The notes: generated by a model not told the origin, from the letters alone. A DNA stretch of 35,858 bases from JAJPHT01 sp035687045 (GCA_035687045.1 DASRYU010000132.1:1-35858), one strand, 5' to 3'. Shown: positions 1-7,926, counted from the stretch's first letter. Numbers and translations are program-made.

Positions 1-418
1 CGAGGTCCGTCGGGAGCTCCACGTCCGCGACGACCTCCTTGCGCGTCCTCTCGGGCCTTCCCATGCCTGGCGCAGCACGCATGCGGGACGATGAAGGCTC
101 GGGAACGCGACGAGGCGTGGCGGCTCGAGGGCGTGCAGGGCGCGACGCTCGTGGGCAGCATGACGTTCGCCGTCGTCTACAAGAGCCACTGAGCGCGTCG
201 ATGGCCTCGTGCGTGCCGAGGACGCCCCTGCACGTGAGCTTCGCGGGCCACGCGGTGGCGCAGCCGTCCGCCTCGAGCACGGGCGCCGCCGTCGCGAGGG
301 GGCCCGCGTGCACGGCGCCGGTGGCGAGGTCGTAGACGATCGCGAGCGGCGCGGGCGCGCTGGCGACCGCGTGCGGCGCGAGAAGAAGGCAGGCGAGCGC
401 GACGAGGCCGAGGCGCAT
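1..418 (-). CDS. Putative secreted protein, runs off the left edge (partial)
   Basis: The minus frame starting at ATG 418 begins MRLGLVALACLLLAPHAVA, a clean secretion signal, and stays open to the window edge. Codons from 418 to about 190 and again from 64 to 1 end almost always in G or C, as real genes here do. Between about 65 and 190 the third-position G+C falls to roughly half, so the frame may be interrupted there, or there may be two genes, the second starting at ATG 64 or 82 (MGRPERTRKEVVADVELP). A GATATC element at 444-449 sits the right distance upstream for a leaderless start at 418. No family is recognised. The signal peptide and start are well supported; the continuity of the frame is not. 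Confidence 0.4.
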   Translation of the reverse strand, partial: MRLGLVALACLLLAPHAVASAPAPLAIVYDLATGAVHAGPLATAAPVLEADGCATAWPAKLTCRGVLGTHEAIDALSGSCRRRRTSCCPRASRPARPRAATPRRVPEPSSSRMRAAPGMGRPERTRKEVVADVELPTDL

Positions 419-440
419 AGCGCGCCGCGCGCGACGCGCG

Positions 441-450
441 ATCGATATCG
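441..450 (-). promoter_or_regulatory. TATA-like element for the minus gene starting at 418
   Basis: The AT-rich ATCGATATCG stands out in GC-rich surroundings and lies about 26-32 bases before the ATG at 418, which fits an archaeal TATA box of a leaderless transcript. Assigned by position and composition only. Confidence 0.35.
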
Positions 451-486
451 CTCATGGCACGTGGCGCGTGATCAATGCTCGAAGAT

Positions 487-1185
487 TCAGCATTGCACGT
501 TGTAGGCTAAGCCGTCGCTGCCGCGGATCCCCTCGATGGTGCCTCGCGGGTCGGCGGCGATCTCGCGCCACGTCGTCGGGTCCGCCTCGCTCGGAAGCTG
601 GACCCCGCCGACGCTGCGCACGTCCGTGATCTGCGCGAGGCCCACGACGGCGACGACCGTCTTCTCCTCGTCGCATTGGAAGACCTCGCCGTAGATCTTC
701 ACGCGCGCGTTGCGGCTCTGGAAGAACCCGCTCGAGCTCTGCACGGTCCCGTTGTAGACGAACCAGTACGCGTCCTCGCCGTTCGCGAGGCGGCGCTCCC
801 CCGTGGTGGGCGTCCCCTCGATGCGCACGCCGCGCCCTTCCGCCTCCTCGCGGATACGCTCCTGCACGACGTCGCGCACGCGCTCCTCCGTCGGCCGGAA
901 CAGCGTGCGCAGCGTGCTCACGGTCATCGTGCCCGGGTAGCCGTCGCTGCTGCGGCGGTCCTCGTAGACGAGCGCCTGGCTCTTCGAGAACGCGCTCCCG
1001 CTCGCGCCGGTCTGCGAGGCGGTGAGGTTCTTCTCCCACCCGTTCCCGCCGGGCCCCTCGAGGAGGCGGTCCGGGATGCGCGCGGGCGAGAGCTCGACGC
1101 ACCCGGTGGTGAACGCGACGAGGAGCACGAGCGCGACGAGGCGCGACGCGCCGGGCCGGAGGGGCACGCCGCCGCGAACGTCCAT
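487..1185 (-). CDS. Lipoprotein of unknown function
   Basis: This 232-residue protein has a basic N-terminus, a hydrophobic stretch (LVALVLLVAF) and a lipobox ending TTGC at Cys29, so it is probably exported and lipid-anchored on the outer face of the membrane. The rest is soluble, with charged helical sequence around residues 90-115 and beta-rich segments after it (GSGFFQ-type turns, KIYGEVFQC). It ends in Cys. No family is recognised. ATG 1185 is used; GTG at 1167 would give a shorter but still complete signal peptide. It diverges from the CYTH gene with fewer than 30 bases between the starts, so the promoters must overlap the coding ends. G+C at third positions is typical of the window. 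Confidence 0.7.
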   Translation of the reverse strand: MDVRGGVPLRPGASRLVALVLLVAFTTGCVELSPARIPDRLLEGPGGNGWEKNLTASQTGASGSAFSKSQALVYEDRRSSDGYPGTMTVSTLRTLFRPTEERVRDVVQERIREEAEGRGVRIEGTPTTGERRLANGEDAYWFVYNGTVQSSSGFFQSRNARVKIYGEVFQCDEEKTVVAVVGLAQITDVRSVGGVQLPSEADPTTWREIAADPRGTIEGIRGSDGLAYNVQC

Positions 1186-1212
1186 GTGGCAGAAAAGACG
1201 TGCGGATCGTTC

Positions 1213-1748
1213 GTGATCGAGTTCGAGGTCAAGGCGCGCGTGCCGGACCCTGCCGCGCTCCTGCGGGAGCTGGGAGGCCCCGAGCGCGTGGAGGAGCACG
1301 CGGACCTCTACCTCGCGCACCCCGCGCGCGACTTCGCCGCGACCGACGAGGCGCTGCGGCTCTCCTCGCGCGGCGGGCGCAGCGATATCACCTACAAGGG
1401 CCCGAAGCTCGACGCCGGCTCCAAGGCGCGCCGCGAGATCGTCGTGCCCGTGCCGGACGCCGCGGCGGCGCGCGCGATGCTCGAGGCGCTCGGCTTCCGC
1501 GCCGTGCGCGAGGTGCGCAAGACGCGCCGCCTCTTCCGCGCGGAAGGCTTCGAGGTGGCGCTCGACGAGGTGCCCGGCCTGGGCACGTACGTCGAGCTCG
1601 AGCGCGTCCTGCCCGAGGGGGCCGACCGCCGGTGGAGCGGGAGGCGCTCGCGCTTCTCGCGCGCTGGGGCATCCGGGAGACGGAGCGGCGCAGCTACCTG
1701 GAGCTACTCCTTGCTCGCGAGTCCGACGCGGCCGGCGGGCGCCGCTGA
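1213..1748 (+). CDS. CYTH-domain protein (class IV adenylate cyclase / triphosphatase family), frameshifted
   Basis: The product starts VIEFEVKARV, carrying the ExExK signature of the CYTH fold, whose members hydrolyse or cyclise triphosphates (CyaB adenylate cyclases, thiamine triphosphatases, polyphosphate-binding enzymes) with divalent metal. Later typical elements are the RLSS...DITYKGPK strands, the ARREIVVPV strand, RKTRRLFR and VALDEVPGLGTYVELE. After the codons for LPEG the first frame becomes arginine/serine-rich, while the next frame continues with the expected family ending EREALALLARWGI and ERRSYLELLL and stops at 1748. One extra G in the G5 run at 1617-1621 would join them. It is either a real one-base deletion or a homopolymer error. 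Start GTG 1213; GTG 1186 is possible. The 3' end overlaps the opposite-strand gene by 45 bases. Confidence 0.75.
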
Positions 1749-1982
1749 CGGCGGCGCGCGCGCGAGCGCCATGGCGAGCCACGCGACGGCGGCGGCCGCG
1801 CTCACGAGCGGCCAGAGCACCCAGCCGAGCGTGAAGCCGGCGATGGCGCCGCCCGCGCAGATGGCGACGTAGAGGAGGCTCACCGGGCGCGCGACCTGCG
1901 TGCGGGCGTCGCGCGCCTGCCAGAGGAGGAGCGCGAGGCCGACAAGCTCGGTCACCGCGAAATAGGCGTCCTGCCACGGCAC
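1704..1982 (-). CDS. Small membrane protein
   Basis: This 92-residue protein starts with GTG and has three hydrophobic segments at about residues 6-22, 34-51 and 55-73, separated by a short basic loop (QARDARTQVARP). It should be an inner-membrane protein with three helices. No family is recognised. Its 3' end overlaps tail-to-tail with the CYTH gene by 45 bases, which is worth noting because that is also the frameshifted part of CYTH. Codon pattern is typical of the region. Confidence 0.6.
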   Translation of the reverse strand: MPWQDAYFAVTELVGLALLLWQARDARTQVARPVSLLYVAICAGGAIAGFTLGWVLWPLVSAAAAVAWLAMALARAPPSAAPAGRVGLASKE

Positions 1983-2005
1983 GCTTCTCGGTGGTCGCTA
2001 CGCCC

Positions 2006-3445
2006 TTATGGGCGACGCCGCCCGAGCATCGATGCCGCGGCCGCGAGCCCCACGAGCGCGAGGAAGAGGGGCGTCGGCGTCCGCTTCTTGTCCTGCGGGT
2101 CCTCCGCCGGCGTCACGCGCTCGCCGTCGAGCGAGCCGTCGCGCACGCGCTCCTGTGGGATGGCCTGCACGTCGCTCGCGAACGTCTCGTTCTGGGTGTA
2201 GTCGCTGCCGGGGATGCTGTCGACGCGGAAGGTGAGGGGCACGACCTTCTCGAGGCGCTCGACGCCCGCGAGGTAGTTCGCGGCGAAGAGGATGCGGTAC
2301 GTGCCGATCTTCGCGTCGGGCGTCGCGATGAGCGTGATGGCGCCGTCGAGGTCCTCGTTGCCGCCCATCATGACGTGGTTGGGCGAGAGGCGGTACGTGA
2401 TCCCCTTGGGCAGGACGGCGCCGCCTTCCTCGTTCCGGATGTAGAGGTCCGCGTGGAGCCCCTCGTCGCTCTTCGTGATGTACGTGACGTTGTAGACGGC
2501 GATGCCGTCCGCGTTGGCGGTCTTGTCCGTCTCGGGGACGCGCAGCTCGAAGTCGGGCGCCGCGAGCGTCGCGCGGCCGCCGATGGTCGGGTCGCCCACG
2601 TGCACGATCTTCTCGGCGACGTTGCCCCAGCGGTCGACCGCGCGCACCTTCACGACGTCGCCGTTGCGCACGGTGCCGTCCCACGTGTACGCGGGGTACT
2701 GGCGCTTCTCGATCTGCGCCTGCGTGAGGCCGCTGTCGCGCAGGAGGGGGTGGTAGCCGAGGTCGACGATCATGTCGTCGTCGCGCTCGGGGCCGAGCCC
2801 TTCGGTGAGCTGCACTTTCAGGCCGTTCACCCACGCCTCGATGGCGCTGAGCTCCTCGCCGACCTCGATGTAGAGGCCCTGGCGCCCGTCGAGGCGCTCG
2901 CCGTCGCCGGGGAGCAGCATGGGCCAGGGCGCGGTCGTGTCGGGGTTCTCGCAGCGCTCGGCCTTCGAGTTGCCCGGGCCGTTGTCGACCTTCGCCTTCG
3001 TCCAGTAGCGGACAAGCTCCTTGAGGTCCTTGTCGTAGACGCTGATGCCCGCGATGTAGGTCCCGTTGGGGACGTTGCACGTGTTGATGGGGACGAAGAA
3101 GCCGTCGCGCGGCTCGTAGTCGGCGCGGAAGTTCTTGAGGAACATCGCCTCGCTCACCCACTCGGGGCCGTCGCAGTGGGAGATGCCGTTCGCCTCGGCG
3201 CCGAAGGAGAACTTCAGCGACTCGATGTCGAACGCGCGCTCGCCTCGCGCCTGGAACTGGATGAAGAACGTGCCCGAGGCGTGGACGTAGCCGTCCTCCT
3301 TCGCGCGCAGGTCCGGGTTCATGAACACGAGCGTGAGGTCGGGGTCGCCGCACTTGCTGAACATGTCCTGGGAGCTCTGCGCCGTGGCGGGCGCGAGCGA
3401 CCACGCGGCGGCAAGAAGGGCGATCGAGATCAGGGGCGTGCGCAT
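2006..3445 (-). CDS. Large exported surface protein with C-terminal membrane anchor
   Basis: The 479-residue product begins MRTPLISIALLAAAWSLAPATAQ, a secretion signal, followed by about 420 residues of beta-rich extracellular sequence with several Ig-like or CARDB-like strand patterns (for example EAWVNGLKVQL, DVVKVRAVDRWGN, YNVTYITKSDEGLHADLYI). It contains N-glycosylation sequons (NVT, NET). It ends in a Pro/Thr linker, one hydrophobic segment (LFLALVGLAAAASML) and GRRRP, the layout of archaeal surface proteins held by a C-terminal anchor or processed by an archaeosortase-like enzyme. ATG 3445 is preferred over an upstream in-frame start at 3484 because a TATA box (ATATAT, 3483-3488) would overlap the longer form. 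The molecular role is unknown. Confidence 0.75.
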   Translation of the reverse strand: MRTPLISIALLAAAWSLAPATAQSSQDMFSKCGDPDLTLVFMNPDLRAKEDGYVHASGTFFIQFQARGERAFDIESLKFSFGAEANGISHCDGPEWVSEAMFLKNFRADYEPRDGFFVPINTCNVPNGTYIAGISVYDKDLKELVRYWTKAKVDNGPGNSKAERCENPDTTAPWPMLLPGDGERLDGRQGLYIEVGEELSAIEAWVNGLKVQLTEGLGPERDDDMIVDLGYHPLLRDSGLTQAQIEKRQYPAYTWDGTVRNGDVVKVRAVDRWGNVAEKIVHVGDPTIGGRATLAAPDFELRVPETDKTANADGIAVYNVTYITKSDEGLHADLYIRNEEGGAVLPKGITYRLSPNHVMMGGNEDLDGAITLIATPDAKIGTYRILFAANYLAGVERLEKVVPLTFRVDSIPGSDYTQNETFASDVQAIPQERVRDGSLDGERVTPAEDPQDKKRTPTPLFLALVGLAAAASMLGRRRP

Positions 3446-3480
3446 GGCTGGCCTCCTCGGCGCTGACTTCTCTGGCGATG

Positions 3481-3490
3481 CCATATATGT
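3481..3490 (-). promoter_or_regulatory. TATA box for the surface protein gene
   Basis: The run ATATAT at 3483-3488 is one of the clearest AT-rich boxes in the window. It lies 38-43 bases before ATG 3445 on the minus strand, giving a predicted short leader, and rules against translation starting at 3484. Confidence 0.55.
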
Positions 3491-3548
3491 TGCCTGCTGT
3501 GCGCCGCTTGACCACCGTCGCGGATCCGCGGAAGCGCGGCGTGGGCCG

Positions 3549-4262
3549 TCACACGTCCAGGACGACGTACGCCTTCGTGTGGCCTGACCGGCGCAGCACC
3601 GGGATGCCGACGTTGTGCACGCGGGCCCCCTTCGCCGTCGTCCCGTGGGTGGCGCCGTGGTGGGCGTGGCCGTGCACCGCGAGCGCGGCGCCCCCCTCGT
3701 CGAGCGCCTGCTCCAGGCGGCTTGTCCCGAGGAAGGGCCAGATCTCCGTGGGCTCCCCCTGGACCGTCGCGGCGATGGGGGCGTAGTGGAGGACGGCGAC
3801 CTTCTTCGGCGTGTCGAGCGACATGAGGCCGGCGCGCAGCGCCTCGGCCTCCACGACGCTCGCGGAGACGAAGGCCTTCTGGATCTCCTCGCCGAAGGCG
3901 CGCACGAGCCGGTCGCCGAAGCCTCCGCCGAACCCCTTCACGCCGGCGAAGCCCACCCCGTCGATGACGGTCGTGGGCCGGCGGCGGTCAAGGATGTGGA
4001 CGCCGGCGGAGGCGAGGATGCGGAACAGGTCCTTCTCGTTCCCCGTCTCGTGGTCGTGGTTCCCCAGCACGACGACGACGGGCACGCCCACGTCGTGGAG
4101 GCCCCGCACGACGACCTCCATCTCCTCGCTGCGGCCGTGGTCGGTGAGGTCGCCCGCGAGCACGAGGACGTCCGCCTCGTCCTTCACGCCCGCGTAGAGC
4201 TCCGCGATGCGCGCCTCGTCGCCCCAGCGCGCGTGCAGGTCGGCCGAGGCCGCGACCCTCAT
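3549..4262 (-). CDS. Calcineurin-like metallophosphoesterase
   Basis: The 237-residue protein has the full set of dimetal phosphoesterase motifs: SADLH (Asp8, His10), GDLTDHG (Asp38), GNHDHE (Asn68, His69), a later LHYAP His and VHGHAHHG near the C-terminus. These bind two metal ions and hydrolyse phosphomonoesters or diesters; the substrate cannot be read from sequence. The start codon overlaps the stop codon of the upstream nucleotidyltransferase gene as ATGA (4259-4262), so the two are almost certainly translated from one message and probably act together. A nucleotide transfer/removal pair is a reasonable inference. Length and motif order are normal for small archaeal members. Confidence 0.88.
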   Translation of the reverse strand: MRVAASADLHARWGDEARIAELYAGVKDEADVLVLAGDLTDHGRSEEMEVVVRGLHDVGVPVVVVLGNHDHETGNEKDLFRILASAGVHILDRRRPTTVIDGVGFAGVKGFGGGFGDRLVRAFGEEIQKAFVSASVVEAEALRAGLMSLDTPKKVAVLHYAPIAATVQGEPTEIWPFLGTSRLEQALDEGGAALAVHGHAHHGATHGTTAKGARVHNVGIPVLRRSGHTKAYVVLDV

Positions 4263-5065
4263 GCGTGCCCGTCCACCTCTCCGAAGATGCGCTCGAGCGC
4301 GTGCCGATGCGGGTCGGGCATGCCCCACTCCGCCACGTCCACGTGGAAGCTCTGGATGTCGATGAGGCGCCCGCGGAAGGGGCCGAACGTCGAGGCCGCC
4401 TCCGCCGCGATGCGCGTGAAGAGGGCGATGGCCTCGTCGGGCACGCGCTCCGCCCAGGCGGGGTAGGCCCAGCGGTAGGTGTGCATGTGCGCGAGCATGA
4501 GCCCGGCGTGCTCGCCGCAGATGCGCCCGAGCTTCTCCCAGTCGACGCGCGGGCCCGCCACGTGCAGGATGTGGAGCATGTCGGCGCCGTCGTAGCGGTA
4601 GCGGTTCATCACCATCATCTTGCTCGCGAGAAGCTCCTCGAGCGGGAGGACGGGGATGCTGCGGCCGAGCGCGTCGACGTGCGGCGGGTCGGCGAGCCAC
4701 GAGTCGCGCACGGGAAGGAGCGCGTTCGCGTTGCGCCAGATGAGGTCGACGAAGACGTCACCCTTCCACGCCTTTCCGAGCCAGCTCTCGTAGACGACCT
4801 CCGTCTGGAAGCCGGCCTTGCGCAGCACGTCCAGCGAGCGCGTGGCGTCCTCCGGCTTCACGAAGAGGTCGAGGTCCTTGGTGTCGCGCCAGATGCCCGT
4901 GTGCGCGTTGAGCGCCAGCGCGCCGCCGGCGAGGTAGGGGACGCGGTCGGCCTCCAGCGCCTCGAGCGCCTCGACGTAGACGCGCGCGGCGGCCTCGTCG
5001 AAGTCGGGCGAAGCCATCCGCGTGAGCGGCGGGATCTTCGCCTTGAAGGATGGTTTGACCGTCAC
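4259..5065 (-). CDS. Nucleotidyltransferase, AbiEii/MNT-like fold
   Basis: The 268-residue product shows the polymerase-beta-like nucleotidyltransferase core: GGALALN (Gly47-Gly48), then TKDLDLFV with the metal-binding Asp64 and Asp66, and a third acidic strand GDVFVDLIW (Asp103/Asp107). The second half is helical and resembles the C-terminal part of AbiEii/DUF1814-type enzymes. Such proteins transfer a nucleotide to RNA, protein or small molecules; several are toxins or resistance enzymes. The target here is unknown. Start GTG 5065 is favoured because the first 16 codons already show strong G/C third positions; ATG 5017 is the alternative. It is the first gene of a two-gene operon with the phosphoesterase (ATGA overlap). 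Confidence 0.8.
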   Translation of the reverse strand: MTVKPSFKAKIPPLTRMASPDFDEAAARVYVEALEALEADRVPYLAGGALALNAHTGIWRDTKDLDLFVKPEDATRSLDVLRKAGFQTEVVYESWLGKAWKGDVFVDLIWRNANALLPVRDSWLADPPHVDALGRSIPVLPLEELLASKMMVMNRYRYDGADMLHILHVAGPRVDWEKLGRICGEHAGLMLAHMHTYRWAYPAWAERVPDEAIALFTRIAAEAASTFGPFRGRLIDIQSFHVDVAEWGMPDPHRHALERIFGEVDGHA

Positions 5066-5150
5066 AAGCCGGACAATTCTGAGCGAGGCGGGGATAAGGG
5101 TCGTGGCCGCTTCGCCTGGATGCCCCCGCCTGCCGGGCGGCCGGTCGACC

Positions 5151-5297
5151 CTACGGGTCGGAGCAGTCGCGCTTGTAGCCGCACCGGGTGCAGGTGAGCT
5201 TGCAGTGCAGGTTCAGCATCGGCGAGGCGCACATGTCGCAGAAGAAGGTTCCCGAGCCCAAGGCCGGCCTGCGACGGTGCCGCCGCCGTATGAGCAT
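5151..5297 (-). CDS. Small zinc ribbon protein
   Basis: This 48-residue protein has an Arg-rich N-terminus followed by FFCDMC, a spacer, HCKLTCTRCGYKRDCSDP. The Cys pairs at about residues 20/23 and 36/39, with further Cys at 32 and 45, form a zinc ribbon like that of a widespread family of uncharacterised very small proteins ending in CGY-x-CSDP. Possible roles are nucleic-acid binding or a metal-site scaffold; none is shown. ATG 5297 is chosen because it lies about 30 bases from the palindromic TATA element at 5325-5332. It diverges from the secreted Asp-box gene. Confidence 0.65.
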   Translation of the reverse strand: MLIRRRHRRRPALGSGTFFCDMCASPMLNLHCKLTCTRCGYKRDCSDP

Positions 5298-5324
5298 GCG
5301 GCCCGCACATGCTCCCACGAGACC

Positions 5325-5332
5325 GCTTAAGC
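5325..5332. promoter_or_regulatory. Palindromic TATA-like element shared by divergent genes
   Basis: GCTTAAGC is a perfect palindrome in GC-rich sequence, about 27-34 bases from both the minus start at 5297 and the plus start at 5356. It could serve as the TATA box for both genes, each with a nearly leaderless message. Assigned from position and symmetry. Confidence 0.4.
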
Positions 5333-5355
5333 CGCGCGCGACGCTGGTCAGGCGC

Positions 5356-6657
5356 ATGCCCCGCACGGGTTGGCTGCTCCTGGCGACGGTCCTTCTCACG
5401 CTCCCGACCCTCGCCCCCGCCGCCCAGCCCTTCGCGGGCATGACCTACACGCTGCGCCCCGACGGCTCCCTCGCGCTTCTTGGCGTCGACCCGCAGGGCG
5501 GCACGGCGACGCTCGTGTCGGACGGCGCCGAGCCGCACATCCTTGTCGACCGCCTCGGCCGCTCCATCCTCGTGGGCGACCAGCTCGGCGTCTCCATCAG
5601 CCTCGACGGCGGGCAGACGTGGTTCCCGAACACGCCGCCGTTCATCCCCGGGCACGACCCCATCTTCGGCATCGGCATCTACGACGGCTGGAGCCTCGCC
5701 CAGGACGACGCCGGCACCATCTACGCCTCGACGACCGACGGCGCCATCATCAACGTCGCCTCGAGCCGGAACGGCGGCCTCACGTGGGACATCACCCCCT
5801 CGACGTTCGTCGTCGACCCCGGCGTCATCGCCGACCGCCCCTGGATGGCGGCGCGCGGCGCGGGGCAGGTCGCCGTGACGTGGAACGAGGGCGGCTTCTG
5901 GCAGCGCTGCGCCTTCACGACGAACGGCGGCCTCACCTGGTCGCGGACCGTGCCGGCGCTCACGACCAACGGCCTCCCCATCGGCGGCATCCCCGCCTTC
6001 CACACCGGCGGCCGCCTCGTCTACGCCGGCAACGGCGGCGTCGGCGGCGCGGCCGAGACGCTTTTCCGCTACCCCACGGCGTCCCCCTGCGCGGGCGTCA
6101 TGCAGGAGCTCGACCTCCCGCCGGTGGGCGACCAGCTCTCCACCCACGTCGTCACCGACCCCTCGGGCGGCATCTACCTCGCGACACCCACGCCCGACAA
6201 CAAGGCGATGACCATCGTCGGCTACCAGGGGTGGGACGCCTCCACGATGAAGCGCCTCACGGTGAGCCCGCCCTCGCTCCTCGGGAACACGTTCGGCACC
6301 ATCGCCATCCGCGGCAACGGCGAGCTCTCCGTCACGTGGTACAGCACGGCCTGGCCGGGCAACTTCCAGAACCCCAGCTTCAACGGCCACTGGAACGTCA
6401 CGAACGCGCGCGTCAAGGACTTCTGGAGCGCGACGCCGACGATCGTCTTCCAGCAGGTCACGACGCAGTCGCACCACGTGGGCGACATCTGCATGCTCGG
6501 CACGAACTGCGACGTGAACGGCCAGGGGGACCGCGACCTCCTCGACTACTTCTCGACGGCCTACGACGCGGCCGGGAACCTCCACGTCGCCTACGCGGCC
6601 GACGGCGCCACGAGCCAGGCGCGCACGTACTACGCGAAGCTGCCCGCGCTCACCTGA
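5356..6657 (+). CDS. Secreted Asp-box (BNR/sialidase-fold-like) protein A
   Basis: The 433-residue product starts MPRTGWLLLATVLLTLPTLA, a signal peptide. It carries Asp-box turns at about residues 82-89 (SLDGGQTW), 137-144 (SRNGGLTW) and 188-195 (TTNGGLTW), the hallmark of six-bladed propellers such as sialidases and the Vps10/photosystem-assembly type. Catalytic Arg triads of sialidases are not evident, so glycosidase activity is uncertain; binding or structural use outside the cell is equally possible. Four Cys occur in pairs, suggesting disulfides. The next gene is a paralogue with the same ending (RDLLDYF, then HVAYxxDGATS, then YAKL), so this is a tandem duplication. Confidence 0.8.
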   Translation: MPRTGWLLLATVLLTLPTLAPAAQPFAGMTYTLRPDGSLALLGVDPQGGTATLVSDGAEPHILVDRLGRSILVGDQLGVSISLDGGQTWFPNTPPFIPGHDPIFGIGIYDGWSLAQDDAGTIYASTTDGAIINVASSRNGGLTWDITPSTFVVDPGVIADRPWMAARGAGQVAVTWNEGGFWQRCAFTTNGGLTWSRTVPALTTNGLPIGGIPAFHTGGRLVYAGNGGVGGAAETLFRYPTASPCAGVMQELDLPPVGDQLSTHVVTDPSGGIYLATPTPDNKAMTIVGYQGWDASTMKRLTVSPPSLLGNTFGTIAIRGNGELSVTWYSTAWPGNFQNPSFNGHWNVTNARVKDFWSATPTIVFQQVTTQSHHVGDICMLGTNCDVNGQGDRDLLDYFSTAYDAAGNLHVAYAADGATSQARTYYAKLPALT

Positions 6658-6686
6658 ATACGCTTCCAGCCCAGGGGCACCGGACG

Positions 6687-6695
6687 CATTATCAG
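6687..6695 (+). promoter_or_regulatory. TATA-like element for Asp-box protein B
   Basis: CATTATCAG lies about 25-30 bases before ATG 6718 in the short gap after the first paralogue, fitting a separate leaderless promoter for the second copy. Confidence 0.35.
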
Positions 6696-6717
6696 GGCAC
6701 CTCGCGTTCGGGGCGGC

Positions 6718-7926
6718 ATGGCCCGGGGGCTCCTGCTTGTCTGCGTCGCGACGCTCGTCTCGTTCGCCATCGTCCCGCTCGTCGGCTCCGCGACGCACGA
6801 CGCGACGCCGCGCCTCGCGCTGGGCGCCCACCTCCAGGACGACGTCGTCCTCCCCGCCGGCACCGTGAGCGGCGGCGCGGAGCCCATCATCCACGTCACG
6901 CGCGACGGCACGACGCTTCTTGTCGGCGACTCGTCCGGCGTCTACCGCAGCGTGAACGGCGGCGCCACGTGGACGCGCCTCTCGCACCCGTTCCTCCAGG
7001 GCGCCTTCACGGACGGGCGCGCCATCGCGGAGGACGACGTGGGCCGCATCTACGTCGCCCACACGCAGGGGCAGATCGTCGGCGTCGCGCGCAGCTCCGA
7101 CAACGGCGCCTCGTGGGACCTCATCAGCCGCGTCGTCGCCGTCGGCGCCATCGCCGACCGCCCCTGGCTCGCCGCGCGCGGCGACGGCGAGGTCACGCTC
7201 ATCGTCTACAACGCCGGCCACGGCGAGGAGTGCTTCCGCAGCACGGACGGCGGCGCGACGTTCCTCGACCGCACGCTCATCACGCCCGGCGTCGCCAACA
7301 CCGGCGGCATGGCGTACGACCCGCAGGGCCGCCTCTGGTACTCCAACGGCGCCTCGTGGTACCGCTGGACCACCTGCCTGCAGCCGCCCCTCCCGGTCGA
7401 CCACCCCAACGGCGGCGCGCAGATCCTCACGCAGACCGCCGTCGACGCGCAGGGCCGCCCCTACAGCGCGCTCCCCTCCGGCAACAACGCGCAGATGCTT
7501 GTGCACGCGCGCCAGACGACCGGCGGCGTGAAGACGCTCGCCGTCTCGCCCGCCGAGCTCAAGAGCAACACCTTCGGCGCCATCGCCGTCAACAACGCGA
7601 CGGGCGAGGTGGCCGTGGGCTGGTACGGCAGCACCACCGCCGGCAACCCCTCGGCCTCCACGTTCGGCGGCTCGTGGCACGTCTACGTCGCGCGCATCAC
7701 CGGCTTCTGGAGCGCGAGCCCCAGCGTCACCGTGACGCAGGTGACGACGACGCCCAACCACGTCGGCGGCTTCTGCATGACCGGCGTCACGTGCGGCAGC
7801 GGCGCCGACCGCGACCTCCTCGACTACTTCGGCCTCACCTTCGCGCCCGACGGCAGCGTCCACGTCGCCTACGGCCACGACGGCGCGACGTCGAACAGCG
7901 AGGTCCGCTACGCGAAGCTGGCCTGA
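6718..7926 (+). CDS. Secreted Asp-box (BNR/sialidase-fold-like) protein B
   Basis: A 402-residue paralogue of the preceding gene. It has an N-terminal hydrophobic export signal (LLLVCVATLVSFAIVPLVG) and Asp-box turns at about residues 78-85 (SVNGGATW), 126-133 (SSDNGASW) and 174-181 (STDGGATF). Shared blocks with protein A include ADRPW, then AARG, a TFGxIA strand, FWSASP/FWSATP, and the C-terminal RDLLDYF...HVAY...DGATS. It should fold as an extracellular beta-propeller. Enzymatic function is not demonstrated by any visible catalytic set. The copies have diverged considerably, so the duplication is not recent. Confidence 0.8.
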   Translation: MARGLLLVCVATLVSFAIVPLVGSATHDATPRLALGAHLQDDVVLPAGTVSGGAEPIIHVTRDGTTLLVGDSSGVYRSVNGGATWTRLSHPFLQGAFTDGRAIAEDDVGRIYVAHTQGQIVGVARSSDNGASWDLISRVVAVGAIADRPWLAARGDGEVTLIVYNAGHGEECFRSTDGGATFLDRTLITPGVANTGGMAYDPQGRLWYSNGASWYRWTTCLQPPLPVDHPNGGAQILTQTAVDAQGRPYSALPSGNNAQMLVHARQTTGGVKTLAVSPAELKSNTFGAIAVNNATGEVAVGWYGSTTAGNPSASTFGGSWHVYVARITGFWSASPSVTVTQVTTTPNHVGGFCMTGVTCGSGADRDLLDYFGLTFAPDGSVHVAYGHDGATSNSEVRYAKLA

